Position numbers and translations under genes: made by a program. From Aquimarina sp. MMG016 (lineage in GTDB: Bacteria > Bacteroidota > Bacteroidia > Flavobacteriales > Flavobacteriaceae), in the NCBI RefSeq assembly GCF_018100805.1, contig NZ_JAGJEA010000005.1, forward strand, positions 124,001 to 188,000: a DNA stretch of 64,000 bases, written 5' to 3'. Below the pieces are notes generated by a model. The model was not told the origin of the DNA and searched no databases. It saw only the letters and a list, made by a program, of their open reading frames with translations. Positions 25,922-35,436 of this stretch are shown in pieces. Each line of letters opens with the position of its first letter. Position 1 is the stretch's first letter.

Positions 25922-28300
25922 ATGAAGTTTTATGCTAGTATTTTGTTTGGACTGTTTTTTTTAACAACACAAGCGCAGGAGAAATATACCTTGAGCGGTT
26001 ACGGAAAAGATATTACCTCTGGAGAAAGTCTTTGGGGAATAAATATTATTGTTGGGCCAAATCAGGGTACTATCACAAATGATTACGGGTTCTATTCCAT
26101 CACGTTAGAAAAAGGGACCTACACCGTTGAATTTTCTTTTATTGGATTCAAAACCATTATCAAAGAAATCGTAATTGATGGAGATATGAAACTGAACTTC
26201 GAAATGGAAGAAGATGCAGCGGCATTAGACGAAGTGGTGGTAACGTCATCCAAAGCAAGTAGAAATATTAAATCTACTGAAATGAGTGTTGCAACTATTA
26301 AAGCAACTACTATGAAAAAATTACCAACAGGTCTTGGTGAGGTAGATTTAGTAAAATCTATACAACTACTCCCCGGAGTTTCTAGCGTTAGCGAAGGCTC
26401 TTCCGGTTTTAATGTAAGAGGAGGTTCCGCGGATCAAAACCTTGTATTATTAGATGAAGCTACCATTTATAACGCTTCTCATCTTTTAGGTTTTTTCTCC
26501 GTATTTAATGCCGATGCTGTAAAGGATGTGAAACTTCATAAAGGAGCAATACCCGCAACTTTTGGCGGTCGACTGTCCTCAGTTTTGGATATCAAGCAAA
26601 GAGAAGGTAATACTAAGGAATTCAATGGAGAACTTGGCCTTGGCCTTATTTCAAGTAGAGCATTAGTCCAAGGACCTATAAATAAAGATGATAATGGAGA
26701 AGGAAAAGGAAGTTATCTATTGGCGGGAAGACGTTCTTATATAGATTTATTTGCCCCTCTCATAGATGATTTTAAAGACACAAAACTATTCTTCTATGAT
26801 GTGAATCTAAAAGTGAATTATAATTTAAATGATAAAAACCGTCTTTTTCTTTCCGGATACTTCGGAAGAGATAGATTTGCCATTGATAATGTATTCGGAA
26901 ACACCTACGGAAATGGTTCTGCCACCTTACGATGGACTAGTGAGTTAAGTGACAAATTGTTCTTTCAAGCTTCTGCTATATATAGTGATTATGAATATGA
27001 GGTGGATGTTTTAACCTCAGGATCAGAATTTCGTTGGAAATCAAATATTGTGAACTATAATTTTAAACCTAGGTTTAGCTGGTTTATAAGTTCAGGAAAT
27101 ACACTTAGAACTGGCGCTGACTTTACATATTACAACTTCAATCCCGGAGAGATATCGGCACTCAACAACTCTTCCACAACACCCCAGGACTTTCAGGATA
27201 AATATGCTTTAGAAATAGCTCCTTATATAGATTTTGAACATAAATTATCTGACAAACTGAGTTTGCAATATGGAGTACGATGGTCCAATTTTCAACGTAT
27301 AGGAAAAGAAACCGTTTCACAGTATGCAAACGGAAGCCCATTGACATACAACCCAACACTAGATTTGTTTGAAGAAAATGAAGTAGTAGGAACAACTAGT
27401 TTTGACTCTGGAGATGCCATTAAGACTTTCAACAATATAGAACCTCGTGCTTCTGCCCGATATTTATGGAACAAAACCACTTCTATAAAAGCTAGTTATA
27501 ATAGAAATTATCAGTATTTACATCTAATTTCAAATTCAACCTCTGCCACACCATTAGATATTTGGACACCTAGCGGCTCCTACCTAAAGCCACAATACTC
27601 AGATCAATTTGCCATAGGGTATTTTAAGACTTTAAAAAATAACACATATGATTTTAGTATAGAAGCGTATTATAAAGACCTAAGAGACGTAACAGATTTT
27701 GTAGATGGTGCTGATCTTCTTTTCCAAGAAAACATAGAAACCCAAGTTGTACAAGGCAAAGGAAGAGCTTACGGGATAGAATTTCAACTAAACAAAAATT
27801 CCGGTAAACTTACAGGATGGCTAAGTTATACACTTGCAAAATCTGAAAGGCAGGTTCTAGGAATTAATAATAACGAGTACTACCCTTCAAACAATGACCA
27901 GACACACGAGCTTAGTATAGTTGGATTATATAAGCTTAATGACAGGTGGGATTTTGGCGCAAATTTTGTCTACGGTTCAGGAAAACCTGTTACGTATCCA
28001 ACCGGTAAATTTGAACAAAACGGGCTTGTAGTAGCAGATTATGAGGGCAGAAACGGAAACAGATTACCTGCATTTCACCGATTAGATCTTTCTGCGACCT
28101 TAAACCCAAAAGAAGGTGGCAATGGCACCTGGATTTTTAGTATCGGAAACGTATATAACAGACAAAATGCAGCAACTATTTTTTTTAGAGAAAGAGTAGA
28201 TGAAATAAACAATGTCAATATTCCAACCGGTCAAACGGAAGCCAGTAAATTCTCATTTTTGGGAATAGTACCCTCAATAACTTATCAGTTTAAATTTTAA
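25922..28300 (+). CDS. TonB-dependent receptor without STN domain
   Basis: A 792-residue outer-membrane receptor. The signal peptide ends TTQAQ at about residue 19. A carboxypeptidase-D regulatory-like domain (about 22-105, LSGYGKDITSGESLWGINI) is followed by the plug (about 120-235, FNVRGGSADQNLVLLDEA) and the barrel ending TYQFKF. It is clearly related to the receptor at 19570-22266 (shared plug wording and barrel end) but lacks the STN domain, in line with the absence of a sigma/FecR pair next to it. A DUF4249 gene and a LytS/LytTR pair follow, so regulation is likely through that two-component system. Confidence 0.95.
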   Translation: MKFYASILFGLFFLTTQAQEKYTLSGYGKDITSGESLWGINIIVGPNQGTITNDYGFYSITLEKGTYTVEFSFIGFKTIIKEIVIDGDMKLNFEMEEDAAALDEVVVTSSKASRNIKSTEMSVATIKATTMKKLPTGLGEVDLVKSIQLLPGVSSVSEGSSGFNVRGGSADQNLVLLDEATIYNASHLLGFFSVFNADAVKDVKLHKGAIPATFGGRLSSVLDIKQREGNTKEFNGELGLGLISSRALVQGPINKDDNGEGKGSYLLAGRRSYIDLFAPLIDDFKDTKLFFYDVNLKVNYNLNDKNRLFLSGYFGRDRFAIDNVFGNTYGNGSATLRWTSELSDKLFFQASAIYSDYEYEVDVLTSGSEFRWKSNIVNYNFKPRFSWFISSGNTLRTGADFTYYNFNPGEISALNNSSTTPQDFQDKYALEIAPYIDFEHKLSDKLSLQYGVRWSNFQRIGKETVSQYANGSPLTYNPTLDLFEENEVVGTTSFDSGDAIKTFNNIEPRASARYLWNKTTSIKASYNRNYQYLHLISNSTSATPLDIWTPSGSYLKPQYSDQFAIGYFKTLKNNTYDFSIEAYYKDLRDVTDFVDGADLLFQENIETQVVQGKGRAYGIEFQLNKNSGKLTGWLSYTLAKSERQVLGINNNEYYPSNNDQTHELSIVGLYKLNDRWDFGANFVYGSGKPVTYPTGKFEQNGLVVADYEGRNGNRLPAFHRLDLSATLNPKEGGNGTWIFSIGNVYNRQNAATIFFRERVDEINNVNIPTGQTEASKFSFLGIVPSITYQFKF

Positions 28301-28311
28301 TTATAAAACCT

Positions 28312-29187
28312 ATGAAAACGATCATAACAACAATCAAACGGGTCATACGTATTAGCATCATCGTATTATTTTTTTCTTGTGAGACAGATGTTAGCGATGA
28401 TATCAATTTAGCGACCTTTCCAGCAAAACTAGTCATCAATGGAGGTATAGAACGAAACACCGTAAGTCCCTTAACTGCTCAACAATTAAGATTGACCACA
28501 ACCAATAATTTTCTATCCAACGAACCCAATCCAATTGTAGCAGATGCTGATGTATCAGTTACTGATGGAACTAATATCTGGTCCTATGATCACCAAGGAG
28601 ATGGTTTTTATACGAATACAGCACTAGTTCCAGAACTTGGCAAGACGTATACCATAACTATCTTATGGAACGGGGAAACCTACCAGGGTTCTGATACTCT
28701 AAATGAAGTTGCCGGATTTGATAATTTTTTCGCTGAATTTGAAGAAGAAACTATTTTTTCACCTGGTGGTTATTTTTTGAAGTTTGACAGTACCGACCCG
28801 GTTAATATTGAAAATTATTATTACAATAGACTATTCAAAAATGGTGAATTTGTCATATCTCCAGATCCTGGTAATGCTCAGAATCTAATTACCTCAGATG
28901 AGTTCTTCGATGGTCAGCAGCGCGTTAATGTAGATGTAAATGGAGAGATTAGTTTTGAAATTGGTGAAACTGCAACTGGTCAGCAACTTGGTATATCTAA
29001 AGAATATTTTGATTATCTTTTTGAATTATTTACTCAAACCGGCAATACAGGAATCTCTTTCGGGGGTAATCCTCCACCTGCTACAATTAGAAGTAATGTG
29101 ATCAATACCACGACACCTAGTAACAGAGCAGTAGGGTTTTTCTATGCTGCCGATGTGATAGAGAATTCGATCATAATAACCCAATAA
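28312..29187 (+). CDS. DUF4249 outer-membrane lipoprotein, second copy
   Basis: A 291-residue protein starting 11 bases after the receptor. The signal is long and basic (MKTIITTIKRVIRI) and ends IVLFFSC (Cys24). The mature part has the family pattern KLVINGGIERN, VADADVSVTDGTNIW, and a late FFYAADVIENS. It is predicted to sit at the outer membrane with the receptor upstream and to take part in substrate capture, by analogy with other receptor-DUF4249 pairs. Confidence 0.9.
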   Translation: MKTIITTIKRVIRISIIVLFFSCETDVSDDINLATFPAKLVINGGIERNTVSPLTAQQLRLTTTNNFLSNEPNPIVADADVSVTDGTNIWSYDHQGDGFYTNTALVPELGKTYTITILWNGETYQGSDTLNEVAGFDNFFAEFEEETIFSPGGYFLKFDSTDPVNIENYYYNRLFKNGEFVISPDPGNAQNLITSDEFFDGQQRVNVDVNGEISFEIGETATGQQLGISKEYFDYLFELFTQTGNTGISFGGNPPPATIRSNVINTTTPSNRAVGFFYAADVIENSIIITQ

Positions 29188-29203
29188 TTAAAATCGTAGC
29201 ACA

Positions 29204-30247
29204 TTGAATATTAATAGATTTTTATTTTACTTTTTACTATGTACACTAGTAAATGTAGTCAATTTCTTAAGGGATTTACAAGATGAATCTGTAATAGAAG
29301 CTTTAAAATATGTCCCTTATGTTTTTCCTACCATTTTGACGTTTACGATCGGTATGTATTACCTGCGATCCTATATTTTAGAGCTTCCCGGGGTGAATAA
29401 AATTATACCTAAAAATAAGCGAAGTATAAAATGGGGATACTGGTTATTATTAATCACAACTAAGTCTGTACTATTTGCTATAATCGCTATGGGATTGTCA
29501 GAATTATTTTTCCCAGGTTATTATAACACTTCAATTACAAGTTTATTCTTTTGGGGAAACTTTACAGCTGTATTTTGTATAATACTTTTTGTATATGTAA
29601 TGGAAGCATTTTTAGAATCTGAAGCGGAGAAACAAGAATTTGCTATGAAACTAAATGAGATAGAAAACGAACGTACCCTGGCAAAATATCAAGCCCTTAA
29701 AAATCAATTAAACCCACATTTCTTGTTTAATAGTTTTAATAGCTTGTCCGCCTTAATAGGCATCGATACTCATAAAGCTGATGATTTTTTACAACAGTTA
29801 TCCAATATATACCGATATAATTTGGATCATAGTGAAGACCTTGTTGTTTCTCTGGATAATGAAGTAAAACTAATTAAGTCTTATATGGTAATGCAACATA
29901 TTCGCTTTCGTGAAAGCATACAGATTACTTATCAGATTGATGAATCAAAAAGCAACTACCTCCTACCCCCAATGACTTTGGAGTTATTGGTGGAGAATGC
30001 CATTAAGCACAACATTATAGAAAAGACGAACCCCTTGTATATTAATGTATTTACCAAAGGGGATTATATCATTGTAGAGAACAATTACCAACCCAGGGGA
30101 ACAGCAGTTAATAAAGAGGCATCCTTTGGGATAGGTCTTAAAAATTTAAAAAAACAATATGAACTTATGCACACCGTAGTGCCTACATTTACCATTGAAA
30201 ATAACACCTATATAGCGCGTATACCCCTAATAACACCCGACATATGA
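29204..30247 (+). CDS. LytS-type sensor histidine kinase
   Basis: A 347-residue protein starting with TTG at 29204. About four membrane helices fill the first 135 residues, followed by a helical linker and the His_kinase domain (PF06580 type) with QLNPHFLFNSFNSLS and phospho-acceptor His172. A HATPase with LVENAIKHN closes the protein. It overlaps the LytTR regulator by four bases and lies 16 bases after the DUF4249 gene. It probably senses the membrane or cell-envelope state or the substrate handled by the receptor locus. It has no large sensor domain outside the membrane. Confidence 0.93.
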   Translation: MNINRFLFYFLLCTLVNVVNFLRDLQDESVIEALKYVPYVFPTILTFTIGMYYLRSYILELPGVNKIIPKNKRSIKWGYWLLLITTKSVLFAIIAMGLSELFFPGYYNTSITSLFFWGNFTAVFCIILFVYVMEAFLESEAEKQEFAMKLNEIENERTLAKYQALKNQLNPHFLFNSFNSLSALIGIDTHKADDFLQQLSNIYRYNLDHSEDLVVSLDNEVKLIKSYMVMQHIRFRESIQITYQIDESKSNYLLPPMTLELLVENAIKHNIIEKTNPLYINVFTKGDYIIVENNYQPRGTAVNKEASFGIGLKNLKKQYELMHTVVPTFTIENNTYIARIPLITPDI

Positions 30248-30993
30248 TTAACGCAATAATAATAGAAGATGAAGATATCGCAGCCATAAAGTTGCAAAAG
30301 ATGATACAAGAGCTAGATTCTGAAATTCATATTGCTCGTATCTTGTCTTCAGTAAAAGAATCCGTTGCATATCTAAATGAAAATACTCCGGATTTAATAT
30401 TTCTTGATATTAATTTATCTGATGATAACTCGTTTGAAATTTTTAATCTGGTCGATAATATTACTTCAAAAATAATTTTTACAACCGCTTATTCTGAATA
30501 TGCCATCAAAGCATTTGAGCAAAACAGTATAGATTATTTATTGAAACCAATTCCAAAGGAAGCACTACAACGCAGTTTGGAGAAATTAAGAAAGTACGAC
30601 AGCCATCCGAATCCAGATTATAACAAAGTTTTATTTAATCCTGGGGATACTTATAAAAAACGGTTTTTGGTAAAGATCAATAACAATCTTAAAACCGTTG
30701 AGGTAAAGGAAATAGCTTATTTTTATTCAGAAGATAAAATTACATTTATTAAGCTTAAGAATGACAAGAAATTACCAATAGATCATTCTCTAAAAAGGCT
30801 TGAAGAAATCCTCGATCCCAAAGAGTTCTACCGTATTAATAGAAAATATATCATTCATATATCTGCTATATCAAAAATGTACTATTCTTCAAAATCCAAA
30901 ATCATGCTGCATCTAGAACCAGTAGCAGAAGACCAACAAATATCTGTTGCTATTGAAAAGCTTGGCAAGTTTAAAAAGTGGTTATCTAAATAG
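30244..30993 (+). CDS. LytTR-family response regulator
   Basis: A 249-residue protein. The receiver domain has acidic residues E8-D10, phospho-acceptor Asp55 in IFLDINLSD, and Lys in DYLLKPIPK. The LytTR DNA-binding domain covers about 130-249 (RFLVKINNNLKTVEVKEIAY, FYRINRKYIIHISAI). The ATGA overlap with the kinase gene makes them a pair. It may control the receptor operon in which it lies. LytTR sites are short tandem repeats; I did not find a clear pair upstream of 25922. Confidence 0.94.
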   Translation: MINAIIIEDEDIAAIKLQKMIQELDSEIHIARILSSVKESVAYLNENTPDLIFLDINLSDDNSFEIFNLVDNITSKIIFTTAYSEYAIKAFEQNSIDYLLKPIPKEALQRSLEKLRKYDSHPNPDYNKVLFNPGDTYKKRFLVKINNNLKTVEVKEIAYFYSEDKITFIKLKNDKKLPIDHSLKRLEEILDPKEFYRINRKYIIHISAISKMYYSSKSKIMLHLEPVAEDQQISVAIEKLGKFKKWLSK

Positions 30994-31075
30994 GAATAGA
31001 ACCTATACATTTAGCATTGATCCAAAATAGGTCTTAATCCTTTCAAAAATCCCGAGTAATAAACATTATAACAAC

Positions 31076-31101
31076 AAAAAAGCCTCACATTTCTGTGAAA
31101 C
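31076..31101 (-). terminator. Terminator of the initiator tRNA
   Basis: On the minus strand: gtttcaca, loop gaaa, tgtgaggc, then six T. The 8-bp stem includes two G-T pairs. It starts just after the 3' end of the tRNA. Confidence 0.8.
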
Positions 31102-31111
31102 TTTCTCTTCG

Positions 31112-31184
31112 TAGCGGGAACAGGACTCGAACCTGTGACCTTCGGGTTATGAGCCCGACGAGCTGCCTACTGCTCTATCCCGCG
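31112..31184 (-). tRNA. Initiator tRNA-Met (CAT)
   Basis: The cloverleaf is complete: acceptor CGCGGGA/TCCCGCT, anticodon loop CTCATAA, T arm ACAGG-TTCGAGT-CCTGT. The anticodon stem holds three G-C pairs in a row (GGG/CCC), and position 1 does not pair with position 72 (C against T). Both are marks of the formylmethionine initiator tRNA. The stretch GTAGCTCGTCGGG (here GCAGCTCGTCGGG) is the usual initiator sequence. CCA is not encoded. Confidence 0.93.
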
Positions 31185-31505
31185 CTATTGGACGGCAAAT
31201 ATACAACCTTTTTTAGCTTTGCAAAGCATAATTCATAAAATTTAATATTCTTTTTGCATTACTTTCGCTTAGCTGCTGATTTTAAATCATATACCAGAAC
31301 AAAAAATATTATTATTCTGTAAAATCGACCTTTTTTTATCAAATTATCTAAAATTCCTCCTAAAACTGAAATATACTTAAAACTACTACCCTCTTTGCGT
31401 TTTTATTAGCTCTTATCTATAGTATCTCGTAAATTTGTTTCCTTTTTAACATTTTAATAACAAGATGCGAAAAGCATCATCACTATAGTAGTTAAAGATC
31501 ATAAA

Positions 31506-32918
31506 ATGAGTAAGACATTATTTGACAAAGTGTGGGATTCGCACGTAGTACGTAAGATAGAAAATGGACCTGATGTATTTTTTATTGATCGACATTTTAT
31601 CCACGAGGTAACTAGTCCGGTAGCCTTTCTGGGATTAAAAAGCAGAGGGAATACGGTGTTATACCCGGAACGTACATTTGCAACAGCAGATCATAATACC
31701 CCGACAATCAATCAACACTTACCTGTTGAGGATCCATTATCTGCTAACCAACTAAAAGCGCTAGAAGAAAATGCCGCAGCATGGGGTATCTCACACTGGG
31801 GATTAGGACATCAGAAAAATGGAATTGTACACGTAGTTGGACCGGAAAACGGAATTACACTTCCTGGAGCCACCATCGTATGTGGGGATTCGCATACCTC
31901 TACGCACGGAGCTTTTGGAGCAATTGCCTTTGGTATTGGTACCTCTGAAGTAGAAATGGTACTTTCTTCTCAATGTATTATGCAGCCTAAACCTAAGAAA
32001 ATGCGAATCAATGTTGATGGAGCACTTGGTTTTGGTGTTACTCCTAAAGATGTTGCATTATATATCATCTCCCAACTAACTACCTCAGGTGCTACAGGAT
32101 ACTTTGTAGAGTATGCCGGTGAAGTATTTCGCAATATGACTATGGAAGGCCGTATGACCGTTTGTAACCTAAGTATCGAAATGGGAGCACGTGGAGGAAT
32201 GATTGCCCCAGATGAAAAAACCTATGAGTATATCAAAGACCGACTGCATACTCCAAAAGGAGAAGCCTGGGATACTGCTATGGAATATTGGAAAACCCTA
32301 AGTACTGATGAAGATGCTGTTTTTGATAAAGAGCTTACCTTTAATGGTTCTGATATTGAACCCATGATTACCTATGGGACCAATCCTGGAATGGGAATCG
32401 GTATTACCAATAATATCCCTGATGCCGAAATGGTAGAAGGTGGAGTAGCAACTTATAAAAAGTCACTAGGCTATATGGACTTTAATGAAGGAGAGGCTAT
32501 GATCGGTAAAAAAGTAGATTATGTATTCTTAGGGAGTTGTACCAATGGTCGAATCGAAGATTTCAGAGCATTTGCTTCTATCGTAAAAGGAAAAAAGAAA
32601 GCAGAAAACATTACTGCCTGGCTGGTTCCCGGTTCCCATATTGTAGAAGATAAGATTAAAGAAGAAGGGCTACTGGAGATTATTACCGAAGCAGGATTTA
32701 CGTTAAGAGAACCTGGATGTTCTGCCTGTCTAGCAATGAATGCCGATAAAATTCCTGCAGGAAAACTAGCAGTAAGTACCTCTAACAGAAACTTCGAAGG
32801 AAGACAAGGACCAGGATCACGAACCTTATTAGCCAGTCCTCTAGTAGCAGCAGCTACCGCAGTAACCGGTGTAGTAACCGATCCTAGAACGCTTTTAAAA
32901 GAAGAAGCATTAGCATAA
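31506..32918 (+). CDS. leuC: 3-isopropylmalate dehydratase, large subunit
   Basis: A 470-residue aconitase-family subunit that isomerises 2- to 3-isopropylmalate in leucine synthesis. Cys ligands of the 4Fe-4S cluster are in FLGSCTNGR and [11 protein letters not shown]. Other blocks are [15 protein letters not shown] and the C-terminal [20 protein letters not shown]. It forms a complex with the LeuD subunit encoded next. It is the first gene of leuC-leuD-leuA-leuB. A TAAATTTG at 31430-31437 fits a -7 box. The 99-base gap to leuD is filled with a repeat. Confidence 0.97.
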   Translation: MSKTLFDKVWDSHVVRKIENGPDVFFIDRHFIHEVTSPVAFLGLKSRGNTVLYPERTFATADHNTPTINQHLPVEDPLSANQLKALEENAAAWGISHWGLGHQKNGIVHVVGPENGITLPGATIVCGDSHTSTHGAFGAIAFGIGTSEVEMVLSSQCIMQPKPKKMRINVDGALGFGVTPKDVALYIISQLTTSGATGYFVEYAGEVFRNMTMEGRMTVCNLSIEMGARGGMIAPDEKTYEYIKDRLHTPKGEAWDTAMEYWKTLSTDEDAVFDKELTFNGSDIEPMITYGTNPGMGIGITNNIPDAEMVEGGVATYKKSLGYMDFNEGEAMIGKKVDYVFLGSCTNGRIEDFRAFASIVKGKKKAENITAWLVPGSHIVEDKIKEEGLLEIITEAGFTLREPGCSACLAMNADKIPAGKLAVSTSNRNFEGRQGPGSRTLLASPLVAAATAVTGVVTDPRTLLKEEALA

Positions 32919-32934
32919 AAATAACTTAGAATTG

Positions 32935-33014
32935 AAAATACGAAATTCAGAATCTAAAACGAATACTAATAAAACGCTGAATTCGTAATTCTTAATTCAT
33001 TAATTCGTAATTAA
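32935..33014. repeat. AATTCGTAATT-type repeat between leuC and leuD
   Basis: tacgaaattcag (about 32939-32950) is inverted at ctgaattcgta (about 32982-32992), followed by ttaattcattaattcgtaat. Such aattcgtaatt runs are common short intergenic repeats in Flavobacteriia. Confidence 0.6.
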
Positions 33015-33017
33015 AAC

Positions 33018-33614
33018 ATGGCATACGATAAATTTAATATACTAACCAGTACAGCAGTACCACTACCCATAGAAAATGTAGATACAGATCAGATCATTCC
33101 TGCTCGTTTTCTTAAGGCCACAGAACGTAAGGGGTTTGGAGATAATCTATTCAGAGATTGGAGATATAATAGTGATGATACTCCAAAAGAAGATTTTGTA
33201 CTAAACAACCCAACCTATAGCGGTAAAATCCTGGTGGGAGGTAAAAACTTTGGATCTGGATCTTCACGTGAACACGCTGCCTGGGCAGTATACGATTACG
33301 GATTCAGATGTGTGGTTTCTAGTTTCTTTGCTGATATCTTCAGAGGGAATTGTCTAAACATTGGCGTATTACCTGTTCAGGTAAGTCCTGAGTTTTTAGA
33401 AAAAATATTCAGTGTTATAGATGCTGATCCCAATACAGAAATCGAAGTCAATCTTCCGGAACAAACGATTACGCTAAAAGCTTCAGGGGAATCGGAATCC
33501 TTTGAGATCAATAGTTACAAAAAAGAAAATATGCTGAATGGTTATGATGATATCGATTACCTAACCAAAATGAAATCAGAGATTCAGGAATTCGCAGCAG
33601 AACGTCCTTTCTAA
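33018..33614 (+). CDS. leuD: 3-isopropylmalate dehydratase, small subunit
   Basis: A 198-residue swivel-domain partner of LeuC. Characteristic segments are ENVDTDQIIPARFLKAT, LVGGKNFGSGSSREHAAWA and SSFFADIFRGNCLNIGVLPV. Length and motifs are normal for bacterial LeuD. It is located in the leucine operon, with repeats on both sides of the gene. Confidence 0.97.
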   Translation: MAYDKFNILTSTAVPLPIENVDTDQIIPARFLKATERKGFGDNLFRDWRYNSDDTPKEDFVLNNPTYSGKILVGGKNFGSGSSREHAAWAVYDYGFRCVVSSFFADIFRGNCLNIGVLPVQVSPEFLEKIFSVIDADPNTEIEVNLPEQTITLKASGESESFEINSYKKENMLNGYDDIDYLTKMKSEIQEFAAERPF

Positions 33615-33625
33615 ATATATAATTT

Positions 33626-33712
33626 GGGCGTTTCCGCTAAGGCGGCCAGGCTATCCGCTATATCTTTTCTGCCCTACCAGTCAGAAAAGGATGTCGCTAC
33701 TATCCTTAACGC
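33626..33712. repeat. Structured GCGTT...AACGC repeat between leuD and leuA
   Basis: An 87-base element bounded by gggcgtt and ttaacgc, whose ends pair (GCGTT/AACGC). Inside are hairpin ccgc-taag-gcgg (33634-33645) and a second stem ttttctg/cagaaaa with a 10-base loop. The layout looks like a three-way junction. The wording (ggctatccgctatatc ... ggatgtcgctactatcc) resembles a repeat family that I know from other Bacteroidota genomes. Confidence 0.7.
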
Positions 33713-33725
33713 AAAAAACAATAGT

Positions 33726-35249
33726 ATGACCAAACGATCAATAGAAATCATGGATACTACCCTACGCGATGGCGAACAAACATCAGGGATATCCTTTTCT
33801 GCTTCAGAAAAACTAACGATCGCTCAACTGCTGATCGAAGAGTTAGGAGTGGATCGTATCGAAGTAGCATCTGCCAGAGTATCCGAAGGAGAGTTTGAAG
33901 CTGTAAAGAATATTATTGATTGGTCAAATGAAAACGGATATATAGATCAGGTAGAAATCTTAACTTTTGTAGATGGTGGTCAATCCATACAATGGATGAA
34001 AGATACTGGAGCCAAGGTACAGAATCTACTGACTAAAGGATCTCTTAACCACCTCACCTATCAACTCAAAAAAACTCCTGAACAGCATTTTTCGGCTATT
34101 GCAGAAACTTTTGATCTTGCGCAAAAAGAAGGAATCACCAACAACATTTATCTCGAGGACTGGAGTAATGGTATGCGCAACTCACCGGAATATGTATATC
34201 ATTTCCTTGACTTCCTAACCTCACAACCAGTAAAACGTATATTATTACCTGATACACTGGGAGTACTTATTCCTTCTGAAGCATATCAATACCTATCATC
34301 CTTAAGAAGTAAATATCCAGAACTGCATTTTGACTTTCACGCACATAACGATTATGATTTGGGTGTAGCCAATGCTATTGAGGGTGTAAAAGCCGGGGTC
34401 AATGGTTTACACCTTACGATGAACGGAATGGGTGAACGTGCAGGTAATGCACCATTGGCCAGTGTAGTTGCCGTTATCAATGACTACATTCCGGAGGTAA
34501 CAATCAATATAAAAGAAGCTGCACTTTACAAAGTAAGCAAGTTGGTGGAAACTTTTTCCGGATTTAAAATCCCTGCCAATAAACCTGTGGTAGGTGCCAA
34601 TGTATTTACCCAGACTGCCGGAATCCACGCAGATGGGGACAATAAACATAACCTCTATTTTAATGACCTGATGCCTGAGCGTTTTGGACGAAAACGGAAA
34701 TACGCTCTCGGAAAAACTTCAGGAAAAGCCAATATCGAAAAAAACCTTCAGGAATTAGGACTAAAACTAAGTCCTGAGGATATCAAAAAAGTCACTCAAA
34801 AGATTATTAAACTGGGAGATAAGAAAGAAGTCGTTACCCAGGATGATCTTCCATATATTATATCAGATGTATTAGATAGCAAGCTCTATCAGGATCACGT
34901 AAAAATTAAGTCCTATGTGCTCAATCACGCCAAAGGATTAAAACCTTCTGCTACGGTAGCCATAAAAATAGATGATGAAACTATAGAACAGCACGCACAA
35001 GGAGACGGACAATATGATGCATTTATCAATGCACTGAAAAAGGTGTATGATCAAAAAAATAAGGAATTACCTATGCTTATTGATTATGCTGTACGCATTC
35101 CTCCGGGAAGTAACTCAGATGCACTCTGTGAAACCGTGATCACCTGGAAAACTGAAGCAAAAGAATTTGTGACCAGAGGATTAGACTCGGATCAGACCGT
35201 TTCGGCCATCAAAGCCACAGAAAAAATGCTGAATATTATTGAATTATAA
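33726..35249 (+). CDS. leuA: 2-isopropylmalate synthase-type enzyme with LeuA allosteric domain
   Basis: A 507-residue enzyme starting MTKRSIEIMDTTLRDGEQTS at 33726. The frame stays open further upstream through the repeat, but that is not a plausible start. The HMGL-like barrel has the DTTLRDGEQ strand, HFDFHAHNDYDLG (metal-binding HxH) and the usual NGMGERAGNAPLA. The C-terminal about 130 residues are a LeuA dimerisation/regulatory domain, where leucine would bind. It condenses acetyl-CoA with 2-oxoisovalerate, or in some relatives with pyruvate (citramalate synthase); the operon context favours leucine synthesis. Confidence 0.88.
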   Translation: MTKRSIEIMDTTLRDGEQTSGISFSASEKLTIAQLLIEELGVDRIEVASARVSEGEFEAVKNIIDWSNENGYIDQVEILTFVDGGQSIQWMKDTGAKVQNLLTKGSLNHLTYQLKKTPEQHFSAIAETFDLAQKEGITNNIYLEDWSNGMRNSPEYVYHFLDFLTSQPVKRILLPDTLGVLIPSEAYQYLSSLRSKYPELHFDFHAHNDYDLGVANAIEGVKAGVNGLHLTMNGMGERAGNAPLASVVAVINDYIPEVTINIKEAALYKVSKLVETFSGFKIPANKPVVGANVFTQTAGIHADGDNKHNLYFNDLMPERFGRKRKYALGKTSGKANIEKNLQELGLKLSPEDIKKVTQKIIKLGDKKEVVTQDDLPYIISDVLDSKLYQDHVKIKSYVLNHAKGLKPSATVAIKIDDETIEQHAQGDGQYDAFINALKKVYDQKNKELPMLIDYAVRIPPGSNSDALCETVITWKTEAKEFVTRGLDSDQTVSAIKATEKMLNIIEL

Positions 35250-35314
35250 AAAAACAACACTAGTACATTTTGACTTTGCTAAATATAATAGCAAATCAGA
35301 GAATATAAACCAAA

Positions 35315-35408
35315 TTGTCAGCCTGAGCCTGTCGAAGGCAATTTGGAATATGATTACTAAAAACTTCGACAGGCTTGTGCTCAACTTGATTGGGTACTCA
35401 GTTTGACA
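35315..35408. repeat. gtcgaag/cttcgac repeat between leuA and leuB
   Basis: The left arm ttgtcagcctgagcctgtcg + aag is nearly the same as at 23208. The right arm starts cttcgacaggctt and ends tcagtttgacaa with an insertion of about 16 bases (tgctcaacttgattgg) that breaks the symmetry. Confidence 0.8.
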
Positions 35409-35436
35409 AAAAAGAATAATTTTTTAGAATAAAAGA

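Noticed and set aside
31465-31488. Possible 7-residue leader peptide (MRKASSL) before leuC
   Set aside because: Only one Leu codon, no clear attenuator hairpin with a T run, and too short to be convincing.
33624-33725. N-terminal extension of leuA
   Set aside because: The extra 34 codons are the GCGTT...AACGC repeat; the family's N-terminus begins at MTKRSIEIMDTTLRDG.
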